Under the pieces are notes generated by a model. That model was not told where the DNA came from. It was given only the letters and a program-made list of their open reading frames with translations, and made no database searches. The translations under genes were made by a program, and so were the position numbers. Of a stretch of DNA of 64,000 nucleotides, positions 1 through 9,942 are shown in pieces. The DNA comes from an uncultured Stenotrophomonas sp. (GTDB lineage: Bacteria > Pseudomonadota > Gammaproteobacteria > Xanthomonadales > Xanthomonadaceae). The stretch spans positions 302,676-366,675 of the forward strand of contig NZ_CAJYVQ010000009.1 of NCBI RefSeq assembly GCF_913778665.1, in the 5' to 3' direction. Each line of letters opens with the position of its first letter. Position 1 is the first letter of the stretch.

Positions 1-2594
<2,594 letters not shown>

Positions 2595-2765
2595 GCGGGG
2601 TGACTCCTCTTGCGGATGGCTTGCACTGGCCCGCCGTGGCAGACCTGCTTGCGTTTGACGGTGGCGTTCCCGCCGCCGGATCCCCGTCAGTATGGCCGAG
2701 CGGGGAGGGGCCGGAACGCCCTTGGCGCAGGACGCAAGGTTACAGGGCTGTATGTAGTGCTGATG

Positions 2766-3668
2766 TCACGGTTCGCCGCGCCACTGGCTCATCAGCATCT
2801 GCAGGAAACGTTCGGCGGTGGGCGAGAGCAGGGCACCGCGACGGCGCACGATGCCGATGGTGCGCGAAACCACCGGGTTGCCGATCGGACGGGTCACCAG
2901 GATCGGGTGGTCGCCATCAGGGGTGGCCATCTTCGGCAGCACCGACACGCCGATTCCGGCTTCGACCATGCCCAGCGAAGTGGACAGGTGGGTCACCTCG
3001 TAATGCCAGCTGAGCTTGAGGTTCTCGCGCGCCAGTGCGCCGTCCAGCAGGGTGCGGTTGCCGCTGGTGCGATGCACGGTGATCAGCTGGTGCTGGGCCA
3101 GATCGGCCCATTCCACCTTGCGCTTGCGGGCCAGCGGATGGTCGCGGCGGCACGCAAGCACGAACGGATCTTCAGCCAGGACGTCGAAATCCAGGTTGGG
3201 ATCGTTGGCCCCCATGAAGTTGATGCCGAATTCCACTTCACCGCGTTCCACCGCCTGCAGGCCTTCGGTGGCCGGAATATCGAGGATGCGGAAGCGCACG
3301 TTGGAGTGTGCTTCGTGGAAGCGCGCCATGACGCTGGGCAGAAAGTAGAACGCGGCCGTCGGCAGGCAGGCGATGGTCACCGTGGCGCCGCGGGTGTCTT
3401 CGCGGCCGCGCAGTGAGAACAGCGAGCCATCGAATTCTTCCAGCATGCGTCGCACCAGTGGCAGCAGGTTCTCACCGACGGCAGTGGTGCTGACGCTGCG
3501 CGTGGTGCGCTCCAGCAGGGGCGAGCCGACAGCCTGCTCCAGCTTCTGGATGCGGCGGCTGAGGGCGGGCTGGGAGACGTGCAGGCTTTCTGCGGCCCGA
3601 TGGAAGCTGCGCGTTTCCGCCACGAGAAGGAAAGCGCGGAGGTCGAGGATTTCGCAATTGATGCTCAT
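2766..3668 (-). CDS. LysR-family transcriptional regulator, divergent from the tautomerase/ABC genes
   Basis: A 300-residue LysR-type protein. An N-terminal winged helix-turn-helix (about residues 8-65; AAESLHVSQPALSRRI is the recognition-helix region) is followed by a two-lobed effector-binding domain (about 90-295). It is divergently transcribed from the PrpF/GalD-like gene, with 109 bases between the starts, the usual arrangement for a LysR activator and its target. The ATG at 3668 is chosen because the HTH begins at the normal distance from it. The effector is inferred to be the substrate of the neighbouring tautomerase or a derivative of it. GalR of Pseudomonas putida gallate degradation is a known LysR regulator next to a GalD gene, but the other gallate genes are not present here. 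Confidence 0.88.
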   Translation of the reverse strand: MSINCEILDLRAFLLVAETRSFHRAAESLHVSQPALSRRIQKLEQAVGSPLLERTTRSVSTTAVGENLLPLVRRMLEEFDGSLFSLRGREDTRGATVTIACLPTAAFYFLPSVMARFHEAHSNVRFRILDIPATEGLQAVERGEVEFGINFMGANDPNLDFDVLAEDPFVLACRRDHPLARKRKVEWADLAQHQLITVHRTSGNRTLLDGALARENLKLSWHYEVTHLSTSLGMVEAGIGVSVLPKMATPDGDHPILVTRPIGNPVVSRTIGIVRRRGALLSPTAERFLQMLMSQWRGEP

Positions 3669-3777
3669 TGGGTATCAATCATCAAAAAATCAGCAATTCA
3701 CAGATCAATCGGCGTCATGCCAGTATCGAATCACAGAGGGGGTATTCATCCCCTATACGCATCAATCTAGCACACGT
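3669..3777. promoter_or_regulatory. Divergent lysR / tautomerase promoter region
   Basis: These 109 bases separate two divergent starts and are markedly more AT-rich than their surroundings, especially 3670-3710. A small inverted repeat, GGGG-TATTCAT-CCCC, lies near 3739-3753, and several T-N11-A arrangements compatible with a LysR box occur. The exact binding site cannot be fixed by eye. Confidence 0.5.
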
Positions 3778-4899
3778 ATGGCCAACGATCTGCTCAGCAT
3801 TCCCTGTGTCCTCATGCGCGGCGGTACCTCCAAAGGCCCCTTCTTCCTGGCATCCGACCTGCCGGCGGACATCGCCCAGCGCGATCGGCTGCTGCTGGAA
3901 GTGATGGGCTCGGGCCACCCGCTGCAGATCGACGGTATTGGCGGCGGCAACGCCCTGACCAGCAAGGTGGCGATCATCGACCGGTCCAGTCGCGACGACG
4001 CCGACGTGGACTACCTGTTCGCCCAGGTGCGGGTAGAGCAGCAGGTGGTGGACACCTCGCCCAACTGCGGCAACATGCTGGCCGCAGTCGCCCCGTATGC
4101 CATCGAACGCGGCCTGGTACAGGCGCAGGACCCGCAGACGCGGGTGCGCATCTTCAACGTCAACACCGGCAAGCTGATCGTGGCGACGGTGGAAACGCCG
4201 GGCGGCGAGGTGGTCTACCGCGGCGATACGCGGATTGCCGGCGCGCCGGGCTCGGCCTCGCCGGTGCGGCTGTCGTTCCTGGACGCGGCCGGTGCCCGCA
4301 CCGGCAAGCTGCTGCCCAGTGGCCACGCGCAGGACACCATCGATGGCGTGGCGGTGAGCCTGATCGACTGCGCCATGCCGATGATGCTGGTGCGCGCCGA
4401 GGACCTGGGGGTGCGCGGCGATGCGTCGCCGGCCGAACTGAATGCGGATGGGGTCCTGCTCGCACGGCTGGAGGCAATGCGCATTGAAGCTGGTGCGCGG
4501 ATGGGGATCGCCGATGCCGGCAACAAGGTGATTCCCAAGCCAGTGCTGCTTTCTGCGCCGCAGCACGGCGGCCATCTGCAGGTGCGCTATTTCATGCCGC
4601 AGCAGTGCCATACGGCGCTGGCCATCACCGGTGCGGTTGGCCTGGCCACCGCCGCAGTCACTCCAGGCACGCTGGCCAACACTTTCGTCGGATGCCTGGG
4701 CCTGCCCGGGAGCATTACTCTCGAACATCCGAGCGGGGCGCTGGACGTGAGCCTGAGCCGCAGCTCGGACGATGCGCCGGTGGTTGCCAGCGTGGTCCGT
4801 ACCGCCCGCCGCCTGTTCGAAGGCCGCGTGTTCGCGACCTCGCCCGCAACCCCCGAGATCTGTTCCACCCAAGCCCGCCAATGGACTTCAGCGGCATGA
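3778..4899 (+). CDS. PrpF/GalD-family isomerase (4-oxalomesaconate tautomerase or aconitate isomerase type)
   Basis: A 373-residue protein of the PrpF family, cofactor-independent enzymes with a diaminopimelate-epimerase-like fold that move a double bond in tricarboxylates. Family features are the opening IPCVLMRGGTSKGPFF, the GIGGGNALTSKVAI segment and the half-site DTSPNCGNMLAAV holding the catalytic cysteine; the second half contains an HLQVRYFMPQQCHTALA segment. Known members are PrpF (trans-/cis-aconitate isomerisation in methylcitrate metabolism) and GalD (4-oxalomesaconate tautomerase in gallate breakdown). The ATG at 3778 is chosen because homology begins there, although the frame is open further upstream. 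It is followed by an ABC importer and a porin, and lies between acnA and acnB, favouring a citrate- or aconitate-like substrate. The exact substrate is inference. Confidence 0.82.
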   Translation: MANDLLSIPCVLMRGGTSKGPFFLASDLPADIAQRDRLLLEVMGSGHPLQIDGIGGGNALTSKVAIIDRSSRDDADVDYLFAQVRVEQQVVDTSPNCGNMLAAVAPYAIERGLVQAQDPQTRVRIFNVNTGKLIVATVETPGGEVVYRGDTRIAGAPGSASPVRLSFLDAAGARTGKLLPSGHAQDTIDGVAVSLIDCAMPMMLVRAEDLGVRGDASPAELNADGVLLARLEAMRIEAGARMGIADAGNKVIPKPVLLSAPQHGGHLQVRYFMPQQCHTALAITGAVGLATAAVTPGTLANTFVGCLGLPGSITLEHPSGALDVSLSRSSDDAPVVASVVRTARRLFEGRVFATSPATPEICSTQARQWTSAA

Positions 4900-4975
4900 C
4901 CTGAAACCGGTCGGGCCCGCGCAGCCGCGCGCGGTCGGCCACCACAACGTAGATGCTTCACTCCTGGGAGGGATG

Positions 4976-6037
4976 ATGTACAAGCAGATGTTCATGGCCG
5001 CACTGTGCGCGGCAGGCCTGGCCATGGCCGGGTGCAGTAACAAGGGGGCCCAAGCACAGGGCACCGCCGGCGGCAGTGCCGACACCGCGCCGGTGCGGAT
5101 CAGCGTGGGGTCCTACAACCTCAACAATCTGCCGTTCTTCATTGCCGATGCCAAGGGCTATTTCAAGGAGGTCGGTCTTGACGTGAAGACCGAGAACTTC
5201 GCCCAGGGCGGTTCCAAGGTGCTGCAGGCGCTGGTGGCCAATTCCACCGATGTGGCAGTGGGCTTCTATGACCACACCATCCAGATGCAGGCCAAGCACA
5301 AGGACGTGGTGGGTTTCGTGTTGCTGTCGCGCAACTCCGGCCTGGTGATGGCCGGGCGCGATGACGCGACGTTCGACCCGGCACGCCCGGCCACCATCAA
5401 GGGACAGAAGGTCGGCATCACGGCGCCGGGCTCGTCGTCGGATTTCTTCGTGCGCCATTTCCTGGCCCAGCATGACATTCCGGTGGACAGCATTTCGCTG
5501 ATCGGCGTCGGCTCGGGCGCGGCGGCTGTCGCGGCGCTGGAACAGGGCAAGATCGACCTGCTGGTCAACTACGACCCGGCCGCCACCCTGATCACCGAGC
5601 GCAAGGTTGGGAAGATCATCATCGATGCACGTAGTGACGAGGGCGCACGTCAGGTCTACGGTGGCCTGTATCCGACCTCGGTGATGTATGCCAACCGCAG
5701 CTTCCTGGAGCAGCGTCCGGAAGCGGCCGAGAAGATCGCCCGTGCCGAGCAGATGGCCCTGAAGTTCATCGCCGACAACAGTGCCGAGGACATCGTCGCC
5801 GCGTTGCCGGACAGCTATGTCTCCGGCGACCGCGCCACCTATGCGCGTGCCGTGGAAAACGCACGCGCGATCTTCACCACCGACGGCCACTTCACCGCGG
5901 CCGATCTGGAGACGCCGCTGAAGGTGTTGCGCGAGTTCAACAAGGATGTCGCCAACGCTGACATCGACCTGTCCAGGACCTACACCAATGCCTTCGTCGA
6001 GCGTGCCCACGCTGCGACGCCGGCTGCCCAACGTTAA
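4976..6037 (+). CDS. ABC transporter substrate-binding lipoprotein (NitT/TauT/SsuA type)
   Basis: A predicted periplasmic binding lipoprotein of 353 residues. The signal peptide ends in a lipobox (LAMAGC), so the mature protein should be lipid-anchored at its cysteine. The fold is the NMT1/SsuA type: an initial beta strand VRISVGSYNLNNLPFFIADAKGYF, then a GSKVLQALVANSTDVAVG ligand-site region and a GQKVGITAPGSSSDFF second-lobe region. Two adjacent ATGs (4973, 4976) follow a GGGAGGG ribosome site that is very close; a third ATG at 4988 would have better spacing and still leave a complete signal peptide. It is 15 bases upstream of the ATPase gene and forms an importer with the next two genes. 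Relatives bind nitrate, sulfonates, pyrimidines or aromatic acids, so the ligand cannot be read from family alone. Confidence 0.85.
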   Translation: MYKQMFMAALCAAGLAMAGCSNKGAQAQGTAGGSADTAPVRISVGSYNLNNLPFFIADAKGYFKEVGLDVKTENFAQGGSKVLQALVANSTDVAVGFYDHTIQMQAKHKDVVGFVLLSRNSGLVMAGRDDATFDPARPATIKGQKVGITAPGSSSDFFVRHFLAQHDIPVDSISLIGVGSGAAAVAALEQGKIDLLVNYDPAATLITERKVGKIIIDARSDEGARQVYGGLYPTSVMYANRSFLEQRPEAAEKIARAEQMALKFIADNSAEDIVAALPDSYVSGDRATYARAVENARAIFTTDGHFTAADLETPLKVLREFNKDVANADIDLSRTYTNAFVERAHAATPAAQR

Positions 6038-6051
6038 GCGGAGGTAACCCC

Positions 6052-6885
6052 ATGGCCCTCAACGCCACCGTGCGCCAACTCAACGGCGCGCCGCAGCTGG
6101 AGCCTGCACAGACCATGGTTGCCATCAACAAGGTGACCATGTCCTTCGGCGAATTCACCGCCGTGCGCGATGTCGACATCCAGGTGGGCGACGGCGAATT
6201 CCTCGCGATCGTCGGCCCCACCGGCTGCGGCAAAAGCACCATTCTCAATTCCGTGGCAGGGCTGCTCAAGCCCTCGTCCGGTGACGTGGCCATCGATGGC
6301 CGCACGGTCAACGGCGTGCAGGAGTCGGTTGGCTACCTGTTCCAGCAGGATGCGCTGCTGCCGTGGAAGACCGCCTACCAGAACGTCGAGCTGGGGCTGC
6401 GTTTCCGTGGCGTGCCCGAGGCCGAGCGCAAGGCCAAGGCCAACGCGTGGCTGGCCAAGGTCGGCCTTGCCGGCTTCGAGCACCGCTATCCGCACCAGCT
6501 GTCCGGTGGCCAGCGCAAGCGCGTACAGATGGCGCAGGCGCTGATCGTCGAGCCGAAGGTGATCCTGATGGACGAGCCGTTCTCGGCGTTGGACATCCAT
6601 ACCCGCCACCTGATGCAGAACGAGCTGCTGCGCCTGTGGCAGGAGGATCGCCGCTCGGTGATCCTGATTACCCACGACCTGGAGGAAGCCATCGCCCTGG
6701 GTGACCGCGTGGTGGTGCTGTCTTCCGGCCCGGCCAGCCGGGTCGTGCGCAGCTTCGATGTGGACCTGGAACGCCCCCGCAACGTAGCCGAGATCAAGCT
6801 CGACGAACGTTTCACCGACCTGTACCGCGACATCTGGGCCTGCCTGCGCGGCGAAGTGGAGAAGAGCTATGCACGCCAAGACTGA
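6052..6885 (+). CDS. ABC transporter ATP-binding protein (TauB/SsuB type)
   Basis: The 277-residue ATPase of the importer. It carries the Walker A loop GPTGCGKST (about residues 54-62), the Q-loop in YLFQQDALLPWKT, the ABC signature LSGGQRKRV, Walker B VILMDEP and the switch histidine in LITHDLEEA. A 20-residue N-terminal extension precedes the first beta strand. A GGAGG-type ribosome site precedes the ATG. The 3' end overlaps the permease start by 17 bases, indicating translational coupling. Sequence style places it with nitrate/sulfonate/taurine-type ATPases. It is cytoplasmic and works as a dimer under the permease. Confidence 0.9.
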   Translation: MALNATVRQLNGAPQLEPAQTMVAINKVTMSFGEFTAVRDVDIQVGDGEFLAIVGPTGCGKSTILNSVAGLLKPSSGDVAIDGRTVNGVQESVGYLFQQDALLPWKTAYQNVELGLRFRGVPEAERKAKANAWLAKVGLAGFEHRYPHQLSGGQRKRVQMAQALIVEPKVILMDEPFSALDIHTRHLMQNELLRLWQEDRRSVILITHDLEEAIALGDRVVVLSSGPASRVVRSFDVDLERPRNVAEIKLDERFTDLYRDIWACLRGEVEKSYARQD

Positions 6886-7645
6886 CCGTTTCATCCAGAT
6901 CGCACTGGTCATCGCCGTATTCGGCGGCTGGGAGGGCGGCATCGCGCTGGGCTGGATCGACCCGTTCTTCTTCCCTGCGCCCACCGCCATCGCCCAGCAG
7001 GCGTGGAACTGGTTGTCGGATACCTCGTTCTACCAGCACGTGTACATCACCCTGACCGAAACCGCGCTGGGCTACCTCATCGGTACGGGGTTGGGCGTTG
7101 CAGGCGGTGTGTGGCTCGGCCTGAGCCGGCGCTCGGCGCGCATCCTCGATCCTTTCATCAAGGGCTTCAATGCGATCCCGCGCGTAGTGTTGGCTCCGAT
7201 CTTCGTGCTCTGGCTGGGCCTGGGTCTGTGGTCGAAGGTGGCGCTGGCGGTGACCCTGGTGTTCTTCACAACGTTCTTCAACGCCATGCAGGGCGTGCGC
7301 GAAGTGAACCCGGTGGTGCTGGCCAATGCGCGCATCCTCGGTGCGGGCCGCAGTGACCTGCTGCGCCACGTGTACTTCCCCGCGGCCGCCAGCTGGATCC
7401 TGTCCTCGCTGCGTACCTCGGTGGGCTTTGCCGTGGTCGGCGCCATCATTGGCGAATACCTGGGTGCCTCGGCAGGCCTGGGCTACCTGATCGCGCAGGC
7501 CGAGGGCAATTTCAATGCCGTGGGCGTGTTTGCCGGCATCATCATCCTGGCCGCCTTCGTGCTGGTCATTGATGCCCTGCTCGACCTGGTCGAGAACAAG
7601 CTGATCACCTGGCGCCCCAACGCCCAGGCACAGGCCACCAGCTGA
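6869..7645 (+). CDS. ABC transporter permease (TauC/SsuC type)
   Basis: A 258-residue inner-membrane permease of the binding-protein-dependent family, with about six hydrophobic segments. The EAA-type cytoplasmic loop that docks the ATPase is visible as NPVVLANARILGAGRSDLLRHVYFPAAASWILSSLR. It starts inside the end of the ATPase gene. The stretch NAIPRVVLAPIFVLWLGLGLWSKVA is typical of the SsuC/TauC group. With the preceding two genes it forms a complete importer; the downstream porin may supply the outer-membrane step. Confidence 0.9.
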   Translation: MHAKTDRFIQIALVIAVFGGWEGGIALGWIDPFFFPAPTAIAQQAWNWLSDTSFYQHVYITLTETALGYLIGTGLGVAGGVWLGLSRRSARILDPFIKGFNAIPRVVLAPIFVLWLGLGLWSKVALAVTLVFFTTFFNAMQGVREVNPVVLANARILGAGRSDLLRHVYFPAAASWILSSLRTSVGFAVVGAIIGEYLGASAGLGYLIAQAEGNFNAVGVFAGIIILAAFVLVIDALLDLVENKLITWRPNAQAQATS

Positions 7646-7779
7646 CCGCGCTGCGCTGAGCCCGCATGCCACGCCGCCGGGCCGATCCGGCGGCGCGCGC
7701 TGCCTCCCCCGATCTTCCCCCGCACCACCGCAACAGGCCAGCGCCAGGCCAGGGGGCCGGCTGGCCGGAGAGAGAATCC

Positions 7780-9204
7780 ATGAACACGCACACCGTGCTG
7801 CCCCGCGCAGCGCTGTCGGTCGCGCTCGGCCTGCTGTTGGCCAACGGCCATGCCGGGGCACAGTCCGCCCCGGCCCCGTTGAGCCAAGCCGAACTTTCGG
7901 CGCTGGTGCAGCAGCAGGCGCTGCAGATCCAGCAGCTTGAAGCCCGTCTGCGCGCCGTCGAGGGCGGGCAGGGAGCCGCCGCTGCCCCGCTTGCGGCAGC
8001 GGCGCCTGCGCTTGAGACCCGGGTGGCCGCGCTGGAGTCGAGCCAGTCCAAGTCGCCCAAGGTGTCCTGGACAAAGGGCGCGCCGGAATTCAGCAGCGCC
8101 GATGGCAAGGTGGCCTTCCGCCCGCGCGGCCGCCTGTTCGTCGATGGCTCCAGTACCGACGGCTCGTCGGTGGCCGACCGCAACATCTCCGGTACCGAGA
8201 TCCGCTCGGTACGCCTTGGGGCCGAGGGCCGCTACGGCATCCTCGGCTGGGTGGTCGAGGGCGACTTCGCCGACAACGCGGTGGCCTGGAAATCGGTCTA
8301 CGCGACTGTGGACCACCGCCTGTTCGGGCTGCCCGCCGACCTGACCGTGGGCAACCGGCTGAACGACCGTGGCATCGACGGCTCCAGCAGCACGTCCAAC
8401 ACCCCGTTCCAGGACCGCAATGTGGTCGGCACGCTGATGCTGCCGCAGCGCGGCCTGTTCGGCGTCGGCCTGACCGAGCGTGTGTATGGCAAGGGCTGGC
8501 ATGCCAGCGTGTCGGTGGCGGGCAACGACCTGAACAACGCTGGCACCGACAACGACAGCCAGACCTGGGCCACGCGCGTGCACTGGAATCCGGTGGCGAG
8601 CAAAGCGGCCACCGTGCACCTCGGCGCGTGGGCATTCCACGAGGAGATCGCCGCCGGCGCCAGCGGCGTGCTGCGCAGCTCGGCCATCGCCGGGCACTTC
8701 AACGATCTGGTGAAGATCGCCCCGGGCACGCTGGTGGGCGCCGAGCGCAGCACGGCCTATGGGCTGGAAGCGGCCGGGTTCTTCGGCCCGGCGTGGGCCA
8801 CCGGCGAATGGGGCACGCGCAACCTGCGCGGGGTCGACGCCAGCGGCCGCTATGACCTGGACCACCAGGCCTGGGCGGTTTCCGCTGGCTGGTTCCTGGC
8901 GGGCGCGCTACCGGCGTACTCCGGCAAGGCGGGCACCTGGGGCAAGGTGAAGGTGTCCGATCCGGTGACCGACGGAGGCGCCGGTGCCTGGGAGCTGAAG
9001 GCGCGGTATGAGGACGTGGATTACGCCGAGCTGCCCAGCGGCGGAACCGGCCATGCCTGGACGGTGGGTATGAACTGGTACCTGAACGACTACAGTCGCG
9101 TCATGTTTGAAGCGATCCGCTGGCAGACCCGAAACCGCAGCGGCAGCGGGCAGGGCTGGGACGAAGGCACGACCTTCAATACCCGCCTGCAGGTGGCGTT
9201 CTAG
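7780..9204 (+). CDS. Outer-membrane porin of the OprP/OprO (phosphate-selective porin) family
   Basis: A 474-residue exported protein. A signal peptide (about 1-28, ending near AGA) is followed by a short coiled-coil segment (QQQALQIQQLEARLRAVE), an alanine-rich linker, and a beta-barrel domain that begins with the family-typical KVAFRPRGRLFVDG and ends in phenylalanine (RLQVAF), as outer-membrane barrels do. The trimerising coiled coil followed by a barrel is the OprP/OprO layout. The ATG at 7780 is preceded by GGAGAGA. It lies 134 bases after the permease, in the same direction, so it probably shares the operon. Despite the family name, members take various anions and this one may serve the cluster's organic acid. 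Confidence 0.83.
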   Translation: MNTHTVLPRAALSVALGLLLANGHAGAQSAPAPLSQAELSALVQQQALQIQQLEARLRAVEGGQGAAAAPLAAAAPALETRVAALESSQSKSPKVSWTKGAPEFSSADGKVAFRPRGRLFVDGSSTDGSSVADRNISGTEIRSVRLGAEGRYGILGWVVEGDFADNAVAWKSVYATVDHRLFGLPADLTVGNRLNDRGIDGSSSTSNTPFQDRNVVGTLMLPQRGLFGVGLTERVYGKGWHASVSVAGNDLNNAGTDNDSQTWATRVHWNPVASKAATVHLGAWAFHEEIAAGASGVLRSSAIAGHFNDLVKIAPGTLVGAERSTAYGLEAAGFFGPAWATGEWGTRNLRGVDASGRYDLDHQAWAVSAGWFLAGALPAYSGKAGTWGKVKVSDPVTDGGAGAWELKARYEDVDYAELPSGGTGHAWTVGMNWYLNDYSRVMFEAIRWQTRNRSGSGQGWDEGTTFNTRLQVAF

Positions 9205-9227
9205 GTACATGGCTGGCGGTATGGACC

Positions 9228-9258
9228 CTTCGGTATGTATAATTCGTGCATACCGAAG
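9228..9258 (+). promoter_or_regulatory. Operator-promoter of the toxin-antitoxin pair
   Basis: A perfect 10-base inverted repeat, CTTCGGTATG (9228-9237) and CATACCGAAG (9249-9258), flanks an 11-base centre that begins with an exact TATAAT (9238-9243). An AbrB-fold antitoxin bound here would cover the -10 box, the expected autorepression design. The upstream in-frame GTG at 9246 lies inside this site, which argues against it as the start codon. Confidence 0.82.
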
Positions 9259-9269
9259 AGGGCCTACCC

Positions 9270-9494
9270 ATGGAAGCCACTGTTGCAGAACGCGGACAGA
9301 TCACCCTGCCCAAGGCGGTGCGTGATGCCCTCGGCCTGACCAAGGGCACGCTGCTGAAGGTCGAGCTGGACGGCAGCCGGATCATTCTGCGCAAGAGCGT
9401 TGACGATGCCATTTCGCGGGCGCGCGGCAAGTTCGCGCTGGACGGTTTCGAATCGTCCGACGCGGCCGTGCGTTCGGTACGCGACGAGGACTGA
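9270..9494 (+). CDS. AbrB/MazE-fold antitoxin (VapB type)
   Basis: A 74-residue protein starting at the ATG of MEATVAERGQITLPKAVRDALGL, the swapped-hairpin SpoVT/AbrB DNA-binding motif (residues 1-45), followed by a charged C-terminal tail that in such antitoxins wraps the toxin. An AGAGGG ribosome site lies 7 bases before this ATG; the in-frame GTG at 9246 is inside the operator and is not favoured. The next gene, three bases downstream, encodes a PIN-domain protein, so the pair is a VapBC-type module. Autorepression through the palindrome at 9228-9258 is inferred. Confidence 0.88.
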   Translation: MEATVAERGQITLPKAVRDALGLTKGTLLKVELDGSRIILRKSVDDAISRARGKFALDGFESSDAAVRSVRDED

Positions 9495-9497
9495 TCG

Positions 9498-9899
9498 GTG
9501 ATGATCGCCGTCGATTCGCCGGTGCTGGTCGAACTGCTCAGCAATGGCCCGCAGGCCGATGCGGTGGAAGCCATCCTGCGCCAGAGCTTGGTCGGCGGCC
9601 GCGTGGTCGTTTGCGGCGCGACCCTGGCAGAAGTGTGCGCCTCGCTGCGCGGCGGCGCCGAGGTGCTTGAAGCGCTGGAAGAAATGGGCGTGCACTTCAA
9701 CCCGATGGAGGCCAAGTCGGCGCTGCGCGCCGGCGAGATGCACCGCCGCCACCGCCAGCGCAGCGGCAGCCGCCGCAGCCTGGACGAATTCATGGTCGGC
9801 GCCCACGCACTGCTGCAGTGCGATGGCCTGATCACTTGGAACGATACGTTTTACCGCGACTACTTCAAGGGCCTGAAGCTGATCGTGCCGCACGCCTGA
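9498..9899 (+). CDS. PIN-domain toxin (VapC type)
   Basis: A 133-residue PIN-domain protein, predicted to be a Mg-dependent ribonuclease neutralised by the upstream antitoxin. Acidic residues expected in the active site are visible: D in [12 protein letters not shown] near the N-terminus, E in LAEVCASL, D in [12 protein letters not shown] and D in ITWNDTFY. Translation can start at GTG 9498 or the directly following ATG 9501. The gene starts three bases after the antitoxin stop. It ends 43 bases before acnB, so read-through into acnB is possible. The cleaved RNA is unknown. Confidence 0.87.
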   Translation: MMIAVDSPVLVELLSNGPQADAVEAILRQSLVGGRVVVCGATLAEVCASLRGGAEVLEALEEMGVHFNPMEAKSALRAGEMHRRHRQRSGSRRSLDEFMVGAHALLQCDGLITWNDTFYRDYFKGLKLIVPHA

Positions 9900-9942
9900 G
9901 CCCACTTTGTTATTTCAACCTACGCATTACCCGGGAGTTGTC

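Noticed and set aside
3373..3777. N-terminal extension of the tautomerase frame
   Set aside because: It overlaps the divergent lysR gene and its promoter; family similarity begins at MANDLLSIPC.
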